A stretch of 64,000 bases of DNA from Thauera sp. JM12B12 (lineage in GTDB: Bacteria; Pseudomonadota; Gammaproteobacteria; Burkholderiales; Rhodocyclaceae): contig NZ_CP154859.1 in NCBI RefSeq assembly GCF_039614725.1, forward strand, positions 682,001-746,000. The letters run 5' to 3'. A program made the position numbers and the translations under genes. The notes under the pieces are model-generated. The model had not been told where the DNA came from and did not search any database. It saw only the letters and a program-made list of their open reading frames with translations. Shown piece by piece: positions 7,918 through 21,500 of this stretch (position 1 is the stretch's first letter; each line of letters opens with the position of its first letter).

Positions 7918-9099
7918 ATGAACGTGCCCAGCCTGAACTTCAACCTCGGCGAGACCATCGACGCCCTGCGCGACACCTTGCAGGCCTTCTGCGCGGCGGA
8001 GATCGCGCCGCGCGCGGCCGAGATCGACCGTGTCAATGAGTTCCCCGCCGACCTGTGGAAGAAGCTGGGCGACCTCGGCGTGCACGGCATGACGGTGAGC
8101 GAGGAATACGGCGGCACCGACATGGGCTACCTCGCCCACATCGTGGCGATGGAGGAGATCTCGCGCGCGTCCGCTTCGGTGGGCCTGTCCTACGGTGCGC
8201 ACTCCAACCTGTGCATCAACCAGATCCGCCGCAACGGCACCGAGGCGCAGAAGCAGAAGTACCTGCCCAAGCTGATCTCGGGCGATCACGTCGGTGCGCT
8301 GGCGATGTCCGAGCCCAACGCCGGCTCGGACGTGGTGTCGATGAAGCTGCGCGCCGACCGCAAGGGCGACCATTTCGTGCTCAATGGCGCCAAGATGTGG
8401 ATCACCAACGGCGGCGACGCCGACACCCTGGTGGTCTATGCCAAGACCGACATCAATGCCGGCCCCAAGGGCATCACCGCCTTCATCATCGAGAAGGGCA
8501 TGAAGGGCTTCACCTGCGGCACCCACCTCGACAAGCTCGGCATGCGCGGCTCCAACACCTACCCGCTGTTCTTCGACGACGTCGAGGTGCCGGTCGAGAA
8601 CGTGCTCGGCGGCGAGGCCAACATCGGTCGCGGCGTGCAGGTGCTGATGTCCGGACTCGACTACGAGCGCGCGGTGCTGTCGGGCGGCCCGCTCGGCATC
8701 ATGGCGGCGTGCATGGACGCGGTTGTGCCCTACATGCACGAGCGCAAGCAGTTCGACACCCCGATCGGCGAGTTCCAGCTCATGCAGGGCAAGATCGCCG
8801 ACATGTACTCCACCTGGAGCGCCTGCCGCGCCTACGCCTACGCCGTGGGCCAGGCCTGCGACCGCATCGACCACGCGCGCACGCTTCGCAAGGACGCGGC
8901 CGGCGTCATCCTCTACACCGCCGAGAAGGCGACCTGGATGGCGGGCGAGGCGATCCAGGCCCTGGGCGGCGTGGGCTATACCAATGAATATGCAGTCGGC
9001 CGCCTGTGGCGCGACGCCAAGCTGTACGAGATCGGCGCCGGCACCAGCGAGATCCGCCGCATGCTGATCGGCCGCGAGCTGTTCTCCGAAACCCGCTGA
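7918..9099 (+). CDS. liuA: Isovaleryl-CoA dehydrogenase
   Basis: A 393-residue acyl-CoA dehydrogenase that oxidises isovaleryl-CoA to 3-methylcrotonyl-CoA in leucine degradation. The diagnostic feature is the catalytic Glu in [14 protein letters not shown], the isovaleryl-type position. The usual C-terminal Glu position of other family members is Gly ([12 protein letters not shown]). FAD motifs [14 protein letters not shown] and [10 protein letters not shown] are present. The start at 7918 is backed by GAGAAGGAG upstream and by homology. It opens the run liuA-liuB-liuC-DUF4126-liuD, with 14 bp to the next gene, and is divergent from the AraC-type regulator. Confidence 0.96.
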   Translation: MNVPSLNFNLGETIDALRDTLQAFCAAEIAPRAAEIDRVNEFPADLWKKLGDLGVHGMTVSEEYGGTDMGYLAHIVAMEEISRASASVGLSYGAHSNLCINQIRRNGTEAQKQKYLPKLISGDHVGALAMSEPNAGSDVVSMKLRADRKGDHFVLNGAKMWITNGGDADTLVVYAKTDINAGPKGITAFIIEKGMKGFTCGTHLDKLGMRGSNTYPLFFDDVEVPVENVLGGEANIGRGVQVLMSGLDYERAVLSGGPLGIMAACMDAVVPYMHERKQFDTPIGEFQLMQGKIADMYSTWSACRAYAYAVGQACDRIDHARTLRKDAAGVILYTAEKATWMAGEAIQALGGVGYTNEYAVGRLWRDAKLYEIGAGTSEIRRMLIGRELFSETR

Positions 9100-9113
9100 G
9101 CGGAGCCCCTGCG

Positions 9114-10721
<1,608 letters not shown>

Positions 10722-10739
10722 GCGGGGCGGAGGAGACAA

Positions 10740-11531
10740 ATGAGCTACGAGACCCTGGAAATCGTCCGCGAAGCCGGCGTGGCGACGATCTGGATGAACC
10801 GTCCGGACGTGCACAACGCCTTCAACGCGCAACTGATCGCCGACCTCACCACCGCCTGCATCGCGCTCGATGCCGATGATTCGGTGCGCGCAGTGGTGCT
10901 CGCCGGGCGGGGAAAGAGCTTTTCCGCCGGCGCCGACCTCAACTGGATGAAGGCCGCCGGCGAGGCGAGCGAGGCGGAGAACTTCGCCGACGCGATGAAG
11001 CTCGCCGGCATGCTGCGCACGCTGGCCGAGATGAAGAAGCCGACCATCGCGCGCGTGCACGGCGCGGCGCTGGGCGGCGGCATGGGGCTGGCGAGCGCCT
11101 GCGACATCTGCATCGCGGGGGACAAGGCGGTGTTCGCGACCTCCGAGGTCAAGTTCGGGATCATCCCGTCGGCGATCAGCCCCTACGTGATCCGCGCCAT
11201 CGGCGAGCGCCAGGCCACCCGCTACTTCCAGACCGCCGAGCGCATCAACGCCACGCGCGCGGCCGCGCTGGGTCTGGCGCACGAGGCGGTGGCGGGCGAG
11301 GAACTGGACGCCAAGGTGGCCGAGGTGGTCGAGGCCCTGCTGCAGGGCGGCCCGAAGTCGCAGGCCGCGGCCAAGGACCTCATCCGCGCGGTGGCCAACC
11401 GGCCGGTGAGCGACGCCGTGGTGGAGGACACCGCGCGCCGCATCGCCAGCCTGCGCGCAACGCCGGAGGCGAAGGAAGGCCTTGCCGCCTTCCTCGACAA
11501 GCGCCCCGCGGGCTGGATCGCGCAGCGCTGA
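10740..11531 (+). CDS. liuC: Methylglutaconyl-CoA hydratase (enoyl-CoA hydratase family)
   Basis: A 263-residue crotonase-fold protein. Its position between the MCC subunits and its sequence (AGGRGKSFSAGADLNWMK, HGAALGGGMGLASACD, SEVKFGIIPSAISPYV) fit hydration of 3-methylglutaconyl-CoA to HMG-CoA. The oxyanion-hole Gly residues and the Glu of SEVKFG are present. The ribosome site GGAGGAG is excellent. General enoyl-CoA hydratases share the motifs, so the exact substrate is assigned from context. Confidence 0.92.
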   Translation: MSYETLEIVREAGVATIWMNRPDVHNAFNAQLIADLTTACIALDADDSVRAVVLAGRGKSFSAGADLNWMKAAGEASEAENFADAMKLAGMLRTLAEMKKPTIARVHGAALGGGMGLASACDICIAGDKAVFATSEVKFGIIPSAISPYVIRAIGERQATRYFQTAERINATRAAALGLAHEAVAGEELDAKVAEVVEALLQGGPKSQAAAKDLIRAVANRPVSDAVVEDTARRIASLRATPEAKEGLAAFLDKRPAGWIAQR

Positions 11532-11580
11532 GGCGCGCACCGGGCACGACTGCACAGGTAGCGTGCGCTGAACGTTCTGC

Positions 11581-12276
11581 ATGTCGGGGGAGACCGCCGT
11601 GGACGCCTATGCGTGGAGCAGCTGGCCGACCGAGCTCACCGCGCTGCTCGACTGGAGCGGCCTGCCGCTCGACATGGCCTCGCTCGCCGCGCTGGCGGCC
11701 GGCCTGGGCTGGGCGAGCGGCTTGCGACTGTACGCGCTGGTGTTCGTGCTCGGGTTCCTGGGGCGCTTCGGCGGCGTGCAGCTGCCGGGTGGGCTGGAGG
11801 TGCTGACCCATCCGCTGCTGCTCGGGGTGTCCGGGGTGATGCTGCTGGCGGAGTTCTTCGCCGACAAGCTGCCCTGGGTCGATTCGATGTGGGACGCGGT
11901 GCATACCTTCATCCGCATCCCGGCAGGCGCGGCGCTCGCGGCTGCGGTGATGGGCGATCAGGGCGGTGCGCTGCAGGTGGCGGCGGCGCTCGCCGGCGGC
12001 ACGCTGGCGGCGGGCACGCATTTCGCCAAGGCGGGGGCGCGCGCGGCGATCAACACCTCGCCCGAACCGGTGAGCAACGTCACCACCTCGCTCGGCGAGG
12101 ACGCGCTGTTCGCCGGTGGGCTGTGGATGCTGCTGCAGGAGCCGCTGTGGTTCCTGGGGGCGCTGGTGGTGTTCGTGGTACTGGCAGTGGCGCTGATCGT
12201 GATCCTGTGGCGCTTCCTGCGGCGCGTGTTCCGGCCGCGGCTGCGACCGACGCATCCCGAGTTGCCCGCGCCGTGA
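11581..12276 (+). CDS. DUF4126 family membrane protein
   Basis: 231 residues with about five hydrophobic segments (around residues 32-65, 75-95, 110-135 and 175-212), a short cytoplasmic Arg-rich tail, and the GLRLYALVFVLGFLGRFG and HFAKAGARAAINTSPEPVSN blocks typical of DUF4126. The function of the family is unknown. It is odd that a membrane protein gene sits inside the carboxylase operon, between the hydratase (49 bp upstream) and the alpha subunit (57 bp downstream). The ATG at 11581 is the longest start. A GTG at 11599 and an ATG at 11674 that would fit the core family start are alternatives. Confidence 0.82.
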   Translation: MSGETAVDAYAWSSWPTELTALLDWSGLPLDMASLAALAAGLGWASGLRLYALVFVLGFLGRFGGVQLPGGLEVLTHPLLLGVSGVMLLAEFFADKLPWVDSMWDAVHTFIRIPAGAALAAAVMGDQGGALQVAAALAGGTLAAGTHFAKAGARAAINTSPEPVSNVTTSLGEDALFAGGLWMLLQEPLWFLGALVVFVVLAVALIVILWRFLRRVFRPRLRPTHPELPAP

Positions 12277-12333
12277 TGATTGCAAAGACCGCAAAGACAG
12301 ATTTCTGAATTCCGACAAGAAACTGGAGACGAC

Positions 12334-14334
<2,001 letters not shown>

Positions 14335-14364
14335 CGGGGTAGCCCCAGGGGCAGCAGTCTTGGT

Positions 14365-14432
14365 GTGGGAGCGGGCTTGCCCGCGAAAGCAGCGGCTCAG
14401 ACCGCCAGGTTCGCGGGCAAGCCCGCTCCCAC
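14365..14432. repeat. REP-like hairpin, copy 1
   Basis: Two perfect 23-bp inverted arms (14365-14387 and 14410-14432) separated by 22 nt. Each arm also contains an internal GCGGGC-TT-GCCCGC hairpin. The arm is shared with four other places in this window. It lies 30 bp after the liuD stop. Confidence 0.9.
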
Positions 14433-14568
14433 AAAGCCCCGGCCCCGACGCTAGCCGCGCCACCGCAGGCTTCCCTCGTCGAGGGCGACTTCAGCAATCG
14501 AACAGATCGCCGCTGCAGCCGTGTGAGCGGCGATGCAACAGAACAAGAAAGGTCGTGAGGAGCGAGTC

Positions 14569-16257
14569 ATGAGCAGTGCAAGCTACGTCCACGGTGCGTC
14601 CGACAAGCAGCTGATCGGCCAGACCATCGGCCGCTTCTTCGACGACGCCTGCGCCCGCCACGCCGAGCGCGAGGCCCTGGTGGTGCGCCACCAGAACGTG
14701 CGCCTCACCTACGCGCAGCTGAAGAGCCGCGTCGACGCGCTCGCCTGCGGGCTGATGCGCCTCGGCCTGGCGCCGGGCGATCGCATCGGCATCTGGTCGC
14801 AGAACAACATGGAGTGGGCGCTGACCCAGTTCGCCACCGCCAAGGCCGGCCTGGTGCTGGTCAACATCAACCCCGCCTACCGCCGCGCCGAGCTCGAGTA
14901 CGCGCTCAACAAGGTGGGCTGCCGCGCGCTGGTGCTGTCGCCGGCCTTCAAGACCAGCAACTACCTCGAGATGATCGCCGACCTCGCCCCCGAGCTCGGC
15001 CACTGCGAACCTGGCCTGCTGCGCAGCCACCGCCTGCCCAGCCTGGAGATGGTGATCCGCATGGGTGCGGACAGCTCGCCCGGCATGCTCAACTTCGACG
15101 ACTTGCTGCGCGCGCCCAGCCGCGAGGAACTCACCGCGCTCGCCGTGCTGTCCGAGAAGCTGCAGTTCGACGACCCGATCAACATCCAGTTCACCTCCGG
15201 CACTACCGGCCACCCCAAGGGCGCGACGCTGTCGCACCACAACATCCTCAACAACGGCTTCTTCGTGGGCGAGGCGATCAAGCTCGTGCCGGGCGACCGC
15301 CTGTGCATCCCGGTGCCGCTGTACCACTGCTTCGGCATGGTGATGGGCAACCTCGGCTGCCTCACCCACGGCGCCACCATGGTGTATCCCGCCGAGGCCT
15401 TCGAGCCGCTGGCGGTGCTGGAGGCGGTGGCACAGGAGCACTGCACCGCGCTCTATGGCGTGCCGACGATGTTCATCGCGGCGCTCGATCATCCGCGCTT
15501 TGCCGAGTTCGACCTCGCCAGCCTGCGCACCGGCATCATGGCCGGCAGCCCGTGCCCGATCGAGGTCATGAAGCGGGTGATCGGCAAGATGAACATGGCG
15601 GAGGTGACGATCGCCTACGGCATGACCGAGACCTCGCCGGTGAGCTTCCAGAGCGGCACCGACGACCCCATCGACCGCCGCGTGTCCACGGTCGGCCGCA
15701 TCCAGCCCCACCTGGAGGTGAAGATCGTCGACACCGAGGGCCGCATCGTGCCGCGCGGCCAGGCCGGCGAGCTGTGCACCCGCGGCTACTCGGTGATGCT
15801 CGGCTACTGGGACGACGAGGCCAAGACCCGTGAGGCGATCGACGCCGGCGGCTGGATGCACACCGGCGACCTCGCGGTGATCGACGACGAGGGCTACTGC
15901 AACATCGTCGGCCGCATCAAGGACATGGTGATCCGCGGCGGCGAGAACATCTACCCGCGCGAGATCGAGGAATTCCTCTATGCGCATCCGAAGGTGCTCG
16001 ACGTGCAGGTGGTCGGCATCCCCGACCAGCGCTTCGGCGAGGAACTGTGCGCCTGGATCATCGTGCGCGAGGGTGAGCGCCTCACGGAGGATGAGGTGCG
16101 CGCCTATTGCCAGGGCCAGATCGCGCACTACAAGATCCCGCGCTACATCCGCTTCGTCGACAGCTTCCCGATGACGGTGACCGGTAAGATCCAGAAGTTC
16201 CTGATCCGCCAGCGCATGAAGGAAGAACTCGGGCTCGACGAGACGAAGACGGCCTGA
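14569..16257 (+). CDS. Acyl-CoA synthetase (AMP-binding, fatty-acyl-CoA ligase family)
   Basis: 562 residues of the ANL superfamily, activating a carboxylic acid through an acyl-adenylate to the CoA thioester. Motifs in order: [13 protein letters not shown] (P-loop), [11 protein letters not shown], the hinge [40 protein letters not shown] written here as separate blocks around Asp and Arg, and the catalytic Lys in TGKIQKF near the C-terminus. The start at 14569 follows GAGGAG and removes 12 unrelated residues. Placement between liuD and HMG-CoA lyase suggests it activates isovalerate, acetoacetate or a medium-chain acid. The substrate is not visible from sequence. Confidence 0.9.
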   Translation: MSSASYVHGASDKQLIGQTIGRFFDDACARHAEREALVVRHQNVRLTYAQLKSRVDALACGLMRLGLAPGDRIGIWSQNNMEWALTQFATAKAGLVLVNINPAYRRAELEYALNKVGCRALVLSPAFKTSNYLEMIADLAPELGHCEPGLLRSHRLPSLEMVIRMGADSSPGMLNFDDLLRAPSREELTALAVLSEKLQFDDPINIQFTSGTTGHPKGATLSHHNILNNGFFVGEAIKLVPGDRLCIPVPLYHCFGMVMGNLGCLTHGATMVYPAEAFEPLAVLEAVAQEHCTALYGVPTMFIAALDHPRFAEFDLASLRTGIMAGSPCPIEVMKRVIGKMNMAEVTIAYGMTETSPVSFQSGTDDPIDRRVSTVGRIQPHLEVKIVDTEGRIVPRGQAGELCTRGYSVMLGYWDDEAKTREAIDAGGWMHTGDLAVIDDEGYCNIVGRIKDMVIRGGENIYPREIEEFLYAHPKVLDVQVVGIPDQRFGEELCAWIIVREGERLTEDEVRAYCQGQIAHYKIPRYIRFVDSFPMTVTGKIQKFLIRQRMKEELGLDETKTA

Positions 16258-16282
16258 CCTGTACAGTGGGCGTCGGTGTGCC

Positions 16283-16350
16283 GTGGGAGCGGGCTTGCCC
16301 GCGAAAGGGGCCGTCCGAATCGCTGCCTTCGCGGGCAAGCCCGCTCCCAC
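16283..16350. repeat. REP-like hairpin, copy 2
   Basis: The same 23-bp arm as copy 1, at 16283-16305 and inverted at 16328-16350, with a 22-nt loop. It starts 25 bp after the acyl-CoA synthetase stop. Confidence 0.9.
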
Positions 16351-16445
16351 AGGGGCCCGCTCTCCGTGGTCCGGCACCTTGTCCGCAGCACATTTGCGCT
16401 GGTATGTGATATCCCAGCCCAGCAAAGTTTGAGGAGACGTAATCG

Positions 16446-17381
16446 ATGGCGAACATCCGCCTCCCCCAATCCGTCCGCATCGTCGAGATGGGCCCGCGCG
16501 ACGGCCTGCAGAACGAGAAGCAGCTCGTCTCCACCGACACCAAGCTCGAGCTGGTGCGCCGCCTCGAGCGTGCCGGGCTGAAGGCGATCGAGACGACCTC
16601 CTTCGTGTCGCCCAAGTGGGTGCCGCAGATGGGCGACAACGCCGAGCTGCTGCCGCGCGTGCTCTCCGCTGCCGCGCCCGGCGTCGCCTATCCGGTGCTC
16701 ACCCCCAACCTCAAGGGCTTCGAGGCCGCGCTCGCCGCCGGGGCGAAGGAGGTCGCGGTGTTCGGCGCCGCCTCCGAGTCCTTCAGCCAGAAGAACATCA
16801 ACTGCTCGATCGCCGAGTCGCTCGAGCGCTTCCGCCCGGTCACCGAGGCGGCGCACGCGGCTGGCGTCAAGGTGCGCGGCTACGTCTCCTGCGTGGTCGG
16901 CTGCCCCTACGAGGGCGCGATCGCGCCGCAGGCGGTGGCGGACGTGGCGGCCACGCTGCGGGACATGGGCTGCTACGAGGTCTCGCTCGGCGACACCATC
17001 GGCGTCGGTACGCCGGCCAGCATCGCCCGCATGCTCGAGGCGGTGATGAAGCGCGTGCCGGTGGAGAAGCTCGCCGGCCACTACCACGACACCTACGGCA
17101 TGGCGGTGGCCAACGTCCATGCGTCGCTGGAGATGGGCGTGGCGGTGTTCGACGCCTCGGTCGGCGGCCTCGGCGGCTGCCCGTATGCAGCGGGCGCATC
17201 GGGGAACGTCGCCACCGAGGACGTGGTCTGGTTGCTCAATGGCCTCGGTATCGACACCGGCATCGATCTCGACGCGCTGGTCGACACCGCTGCCTGGATC
17301 AGCGCCCAGCTCGGCCGCGAGCCGGCGTCGCGCGTGGCGCGGGCGGTGCTGGCCAAGCGTGCCAAGGCGGCTTGCGCTTGA
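16446..17381 (+). CDS. liuE: Hydroxymethylglutaryl-CoA lyase
   Basis: 311 residues, typical length. It splits HMG-CoA into acetoacetate and acetyl-CoA, the last step of the leucine pathway encoded here. The family start [12 protein letters not shown] carries the metal and substrate Arg/Asp. The signature loop [20 protein letters not shown] contains the catalytic Cys, and the metal-binding HYHDTYGMA is present. GAGGAG lies upstream of the ATG. A REP-like element follows 9 bp after the stop. Confidence 0.96.
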   Translation: MANIRLPQSVRIVEMGPRDGLQNEKQLVSTDTKLELVRRLERAGLKAIETTSFVSPKWVPQMGDNAELLPRVLSAAAPGVAYPVLTPNLKGFEAALAAGAKEVAVFGAASESFSQKNINCSIAESLERFRPVTEAAHAAGVKVRGYVSCVVGCPYEGAIAPQAVADVAATLRDMGCYEVSLGDTIGVGTPASIARMLEAVMKRVPVEKLAGHYHDTYGMAVANVHASLEMGVAVFDASVGGLGGCPYAAGASGNVATEDVVWLLNGLGIDTGIDLDALVDTAAWISAQLGREPASRVARAVLAKRAKAACA

Positions 17382-17390
17382 ACAGGGCAA

Positions 17391-17460
17391 TTCGCGGGCA
17401 AGCCCGCTCCCACGCGCCCGTGCGTGGCGAACCTGCTGTGGGAGCGGGCTTGCCCGCGAA
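17391..17460. repeat. REP-like hairpin, copy 3 (arms in the opposite order)
   Basis: The same two 23-bp arms as copies 1 and 2 but in swapped order (17391-17413 and 17438-17460, 24-nt loop), so the element is inverted in its own arrangement. It is 9 bp after the HMG-CoA lyase stop. Confidence 0.88.
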
Positions 17461-17614
17461 CATGGCCGCCTGGCATGGCGATGCGCCGCGCAAGCCGCCA
17501 AGTTTGCCCGACCGTTGCCTGTCGTGCTTCGCTGCGGCTCGTTCATAATCGAGCCTGCAATCAACGAGGCCGCGCGCACGAACGCGCAGCCCGCAACCGA
17601 CAGAGAGCGTTTCC

Positions 17615-17815
17615 ATGAGTGTTCCTTCCCCCTGCATCAATATCTGCCGCATGAGCCCCGACACCGGCTGGTGCGAAGGCTGCCAGCGCACGATCGACGA
17701 GATCACGCGCTGGAGCCGCACCACCGACGATGATCGCCGCAGCATCCTCGCCGCCGTGACCGAGCGCCGCGAGTGGTTGGGCGAGTCCGGCCACGCCGTG
17801 GAGTCGCGCGCATGA
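17615..17815 (+). CDS. DUF1289 domain protein, copy A
   Basis: 66 residues. It carries the DUF1289 cysteine pattern C-x3-C-x8-C-x2-C (CINICRMSPDTGWCEGC), which looks like a small metal-binding knuckle, followed by IDEITRW and a helical tail. The family is common and uncharacterised in proteobacteria. The AGAGAGCG upstream is a fair ribosome site. Its stop overlaps the start of the second DUF1289 gene (ATGA at 17812), indicating translational coupling. Confidence 0.85.
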   Translation: MSVPSPCINICRMSPDTGWCEGCQRTIDEITRWSRTTDDDRRSILAAVTERREWLGESGHAVESRA

Positions 17816-18009
17816 GCGGCGACGCGCTCTGTGTCGGCGTGTGCATGATCGACTGGGATTCGGGCGTGTGCCTGGGCTGTGGGCGCACCGCGGACGAGAT
17901 CAATGGCGTGCCGGTCGCAGCGCCGCCCGAAGCCTTGCAGCCCGCGACCGACCAGCCTGCGGTGCTGCCGCCCAATGTCGCCGCGCAGGTCGGGGAGGGC
18001 AGCGATTGA
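17812..18009 (+). CDS. DUF1289-like protein, copy B
   Basis: 65 residues with the identical cysteine spacing C-x3-C-x8-C-x2-C (CVGVCMIDWDSGVCLGC) followed by GRTADEIN, then a Pro/Ala-rich tail that replaces the helical tail of copy A. It overlaps the stop of copy A by four bases and its own stop overlaps the TTG start of the next gene, so three genes form one coupled unit. It probably arose by tandem duplication and divergence. Confidence 0.78.
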   Translation: MSGDALCVGVCMIDWDSGVCLGCGRTADEINGVPVAAPPEALQPATDQPAVLPPNVAAQVGEGSD

Positions 18010-18926
18010 GCGCGCGGCCCCGCCTGCCCGACACCATCGAGGTCCTCGAGCGCGGCTGGCTGTCGGCTAACAACGTGCTGCTGTTCGACGGCGCCGATGC
18101 GGCCCTGGTCGATTCCGGCTATGTCAGCCATGCCCCGCAGACGGTGGCGCTGATGCGCGCGGCGCTCGACGGCCGCCGGCTCGGGCGGCTGATCAACACC
18201 CATTCGCACTCGGATCACATCGGCGGCAACGCCAGCGTGCAGCGCGCCTTCGGGTGCACCATCACCGTGCCGGTGGGCATGGAGCGCGCGGTCACGCACT
18301 GGGACGAGGCGGCGCTGCTGCTGAGCACTGCAGCCCAGTCCGGCGAGCCCTTCCAGGTCGACGCCACGCTCGCACCGGGTGATCGCTTCGTCGCCGGAGA
18401 ACTGGAATGGCAGGCGATCGCCGCCCCGGGCCATGACATGGACGCGCTCGCCTACTACAACGCCGAGCGCCGCATCCTGATGTCGGGCGATGCATTGTGG
18501 CGCGACGGCTTCGGCATCCTGTTCGCCGACGTGCTCGGTACCGGCGACGGGCTGGGCGAGGCGCGGCGCACGCTGGAAGGCATCGGCCGGCTCGCGGTCG
18601 ATGTGGTGATCCCCGGCCACGGCGCGCCCTTCGCCGAATTCGACGACGCGCTCGAGCGTGCCTTCGCCCGCCTGCGCGCCTTCGAGGCCGACGGCGCGCG
18701 GATGGCGCGCAACGCCATCCGCGCCTGCATCACCTTCAAGCTGCTCGATGTGCGCAGCATGGCGCTCGACGAGCTGCCGCGCCACCTCGACGAGACCCCG
18801 CTGTACCGCGAAGCCAACCAACGCTTCATCGGCCTGGCCCCGGATGCGCTCGCCGCCTGGCTGGTGAAGGAGCTCGAGCGTGCCGGGGTGGCGCGGCGGG
18901 AAGGGCGGGCGCTGGTGGTTGCCTGA
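18006..18926 (+). CDS. MBL-fold metallo-hydrolase
   Basis: 306 residues with the zinc-binding metallo-beta-lactamase motif THSHSDHIGG, a second His in APGHDMDAL, an Asp in MSGDALW and a His in IPGHGAPF, which together make a complete dinuclear site. It is of the general hydrolase type; the substrate (thioester, lactone or glutathione conjugate) cannot be told. There is no ATG near the domain start. The TTG at 18006, overlapping the previous stop and preceded by GGGGAGG, is the best start. An upstream ATG at 17841 would run antiphase through the DUF1289 gene. Confidence 0.85.
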   Translation: MSARPRLPDTIEVLERGWLSANNVLLFDGADAALVDSGYVSHAPQTVALMRAALDGRRLGRLINTHSHSDHIGGNASVQRAFGCTITVPVGMERAVTHWDEAALLLSTAAQSGEPFQVDATLAPGDRFVAGELEWQAIAAPGHDMDALAYYNAERRILMSGDALWRDGFGILFADVLGTGDGLGEARRTLEGIGRLAVDVVIPGHGAPFAEFDDALERAFARLRAFEADGARMARNAIRACITFKLLDVRSMALDELPRHLDETPLYREANQRFIGLAPDALAAWLVKELERAGVARREGRALVVA

Positions 18927-19006
18927 CGTGATTGAATCCCGTCCGGTCTTTGTTCACCTTCGCTCGGTGGCTGCCGCGACGGCTCGAGCGCCTGCAGCCA
19001 AGCCTT

Positions 19007-19042
19007 AGCATCGATCTGCAACAAGCGGATACAATCGCGCTT
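19007..19042 (+). promoter_or_regulatory. Putative promoter for the AGCS symporter
   Basis: A good -10 hexamer TACAAT at 19030-19035 lies 29 bp before the ATG at 19065 in a 138-bp spacer. The -35 region (around 19007) is poor. Confidence 0.35.
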
Positions 19043-19064
19043 CACTTTTCCCGGAATTCCCAAC

Positions 19065-20513
19065 ATGCAAGAAACCGTCGACTGGATCAACGGCTGGGTC
19101 TGGAGCCCGGCCCTTGTCTATCTCTGCCTGCTGGTGGGCCTCTACTTCTCGATCCGCACGCGCTTCATGCAGGTGCGCCACTTCGGCGAGATGGTGCGGG
19201 CGATGTTCCGCGGCCGTAGTTCGGAAGCGGGCGTGTCGTCCTTCCAGGCCCTGACCATCGCGCTTTCGGGCCGGGTGGGTACCGGCAACATCGCCGGCGT
19301 GGCCACCGCGATCGGCTTCGGCGGTCCGGGCGCCATCTTCTGGATGTGGATGGTGGCCTTCCTCGGTGCCGCGACTGCCTACATCGAGTCCGCGCTCGGC
19401 CAGATCTACAAGGTCGAGCACCACGGCCAGTACCGTGGCGGCCCGGCCTACTTCATCGAGAAGGGCCTGGGCTGGCGCGTGTATGCGATCGTGTTCGCGG
19501 TCGCGACGATGATCGCCTGCGGCGTGCTGCTGCCCGGTATCCAGACCAACAGCATCGCGGCCAGCATGGAGAACGCCTTCGGCGTGGCGCCGGCGGTCAC
19601 CGGCACCATCATTGTCATCCTGCTCGGTCTGATCATCTTCGGCGGCGTGCGCCGCATCGCCCAGGTCACTCAGGTGGTCGTGCCCTTCATGGCGCTCGGC
19701 TACATCCTGGCCGCGGCCGTGGTGGTTGCGCTCAACGTGGAGAAGGTGCCCGAGGTCATCCGCCTGATCGTGTCCTCGGCCTTCGGCCTGGATGCCGGCT
19801 TTGGCGCGATGATCGGCCTGGCCATCCAGTGGGGCGTGAAGCGTGGCGTGTATTCCAACGAAGCCGGCCAGGGCACAGGCCCGCATGCGGCGGCGGCGGC
19901 CGAGGTTCCGCACCCGGCGGCGCAGGGCCTGGTGCAGGCTTTCTCGGTATATATCGACACCTTGTTCGTGTGTTCGGCCACCGCCTTCATGATCCTGATC
20001 ACCGGCACCTACAACGTCACCGGCGCGGACGGGCAGCAGGTATTCACCGGCCTGGCCAACATCGCCGCGGGCACCGGCTTCACCCAGGCCGCGATGGAGC
20101 AGGTGCTGCCCGGCTTCGGTGCGGTGTTCGTGGCGGTGGCGCTGTTCTTCTTCGCCTTCACGACGGTGCTGGCCTACTACTACATTGCCGAGACCAACCT
20201 CGCCTACCTTACCCGCAACCTGCGTTCCGAGGCGCTGATCTTCGTGCTGCGGGTGGCGCTGATCGGCTCCGCGCTCTATGGCTGCGTGCGTACGAGCGAC
20301 CTTGCCTGGGGGCTGGGCGACATCGGCGTGGGCATGATGGCCTGGCTCAACCTGTTCGCCATCCTGGTGCTGCAGAAGCCGGCGCTGCTGGCGCTGAAGG
20401 ACTATGAGGCGCAGCAGGCCAAGGGGCGTCTCGAGCCGCAGTTCGATCCCCGTCCTCTCGGCATCGAGAACGCCGAGCTGTGGGAGCGGATCGCCGACAA
20501 GCGCAAGGCCTGA
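19065..20513 (+). CDS. Sodium:alanine/glycine symporter (AGCS family)
   Basis: 482 residues with about ten to eleven membrane helices and the AGCS signature GRVGTGNIAGVATAIGFGGPGAIFWMW and SNEAGQGTGPHAAAAAEVPHPAAQG. It imports a small neutral amino acid with sodium across the inner membrane. Its position next to leucine catabolism hints at amino-acid supply, but AGCS proteins favour alanine or glycine. A stem-loop terminator follows. Confidence 0.93.
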   Translation: MQETVDWINGWVWSPALVYLCLLVGLYFSIRTRFMQVRHFGEMVRAMFRGRSSEAGVSSFQALTIALSGRVGTGNIAGVATAIGFGGPGAIFWMWMVAFLGAATAYIESALGQIYKVEHHGQYRGGPAYFIEKGLGWRVYAIVFAVATMIACGVLLPGIQTNSIAASMENAFGVAPAVTGTIIVILLGLIIFGGVRRIAQVTQVVVPFMALGYILAAAVVVALNVEKVPEVIRLIVSSAFGLDAGFGAMIGLAIQWGVKRGVYSNEAGQGTGPHAAAAAEVPHPAAQGLVQAFSVYIDTLFVCSATAFMILITGTYNVTGADGQQVFTGLANIAAGTGFTQAAMEQVLPGFGAVFVAVALFFFAFTTVLAYYYIAETNLAYLTRNLRSEALIFVLRVALIGSALYGCVRTSDLAWGLGDIGVGMMAWLNLFAILVLQKPALLALKDYEAQQAKGRLEPQFDPRPLGIENAELWERIADKRKA

Positions 20514-20550
20514 TCGCCGCCAACGCAGGCCCGGCCTGCGCGCAGGACCT

Positions 20551-20588
20551 GCCCGCCGACGCTGCGCTATAGTGTCGGCGGGCTTTTT
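20551..20588 (+). terminator. Rho-independent terminator after the AGCS symporter
   Basis: A 10-bp perfect stem (20551-20560 with 20574-20583), 13-nt loop, then five T. The loop contains TATAGT, a possible -10 element for rapZ, which starts 15 bp downstream. Confidence 0.75.
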
Positions 20589-20603
20589 ATTCACGAAGGA
20601 CCC

Positions 20604-21500
20604 ATGCAGATCGTACTCATCAGCGGCCTCTCCGGATCGGGCAAGAGCATCGCCCTCAACGTGCTGGAGGACGCCGGCTACTACGTGGTGGACAACCTGC
20701 CGGCCGCGCTGCTGCCGCAGCTCGTCACCCACCTGCGCGGCGCCGGCTGGCGGCGGGTGGCGGTCGCGGTGGACATGCGCTCGGGGGTGAGCATCGCTGC
20801 CTTGCCGCAGCAGGTGGAGAGCCTGCGGGCGATGGTGCGAGACCTGCGATTCATCTTCCTCGAGGCGCGTGACGATGCGCTGATCGCGCGCTTTTCCGAA
20901 ACCCGCCGCCGTCACCCGCTGGCGATCGACGACGTCAGCCTGGAGGAGGCGATCCAGCGCGAGCGCGAGGCGCTCGAAAGCATCGCCGAACTCGGCCATC
21001 GCATCGACACCAGCGACCTGCATCCCAACACGCTGCGTGCCTGGGTCAAGGACTTCATCCAGATGCCCTCGACCGAAGGCATGACGCTGATGTTCGAGTC
21101 CTTCGGCTTCAAGTACGGGATTCCGCTCGATGCCGACCTCGTCTTCGACGTGCGCTGCCTCCCCAACCCGCACTACGATCCGCGCCTGCGTCCGCTCACC
21201 GGGCGCGACCAGCCGGTGATCGCGTTCCTCGAGAAGATCCCCGAAGTCGCACGCATGGCGCAGGACATCCACCAGTTCGTCGCCAACTGGCTGCCGGCCT
21301 ACCTGCGCGACAACCGCAGCTATCTCACTGTGGCGATCGGTTGTACCGGCGGCCAGCACCGTTCGGTGTACCTCGCCGAGTGGCTGGCAGCGCGCTTCCG
21401 CGACCAGCTCGACGTGATCGTTCGCCATCGCTCTGCGGCGCGGCGTGCGGCCGACCGCGCGGCGGGCAGCCATGAATCCGGGGGCGGAACCGCGCAGTGA
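20604..21500 (+). CDS. rapZ: RNase adapter protein RapZ (nucleotide-binding)
   Basis: 298 residues. The N-terminal P-loop kinase-like domain has Walker A GLSGSGKS at residues 6-13. The C-terminal domain has [15 protein letters not shown] and [12 protein letters not shown]. In E. coli RapZ delivers the GlmZ RNA to RNase E and senses glucosamine-6-phosphate. Homologues in other bacteria bind nucleotides with less defined roles. AAGGA precedes the ATG. Its stop overlaps the GTG start of the next gene by four bases. Confidence 0.95.
   Translation: MQIVLISGLSGSGKSIALNVLEDAGYYVVDNLPAALLPQLVTHLRGAGWRRVAVAVDMRSGVSIAALPQQVESLRAMVRDLRFIFLEARDDALIARFSETRRRHPLAIDDVSLEEAIQREREALESIAELGHRIDTSDLHPNTLRAWVKDFIQMPSTEGMTLMFESFGFKYGIPLDADLVFDVRCLPNPHYDPRLRPLTGRDQPVIAFLEKIPEVARMAQDIHQFVANWLPAYLRDNRSYLTVAIGCTGGQHRSVYLAEWLAARFRDQLDVIVRHRSAARRAADRAAGSHESGGGTAQ

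Noticed and set aside
14365-17460. Repeats as a CRISPR array
   Set aside because: Only inverted pairs with long coding intervals between them; no regular direct repeats and spacers, no cas genes.
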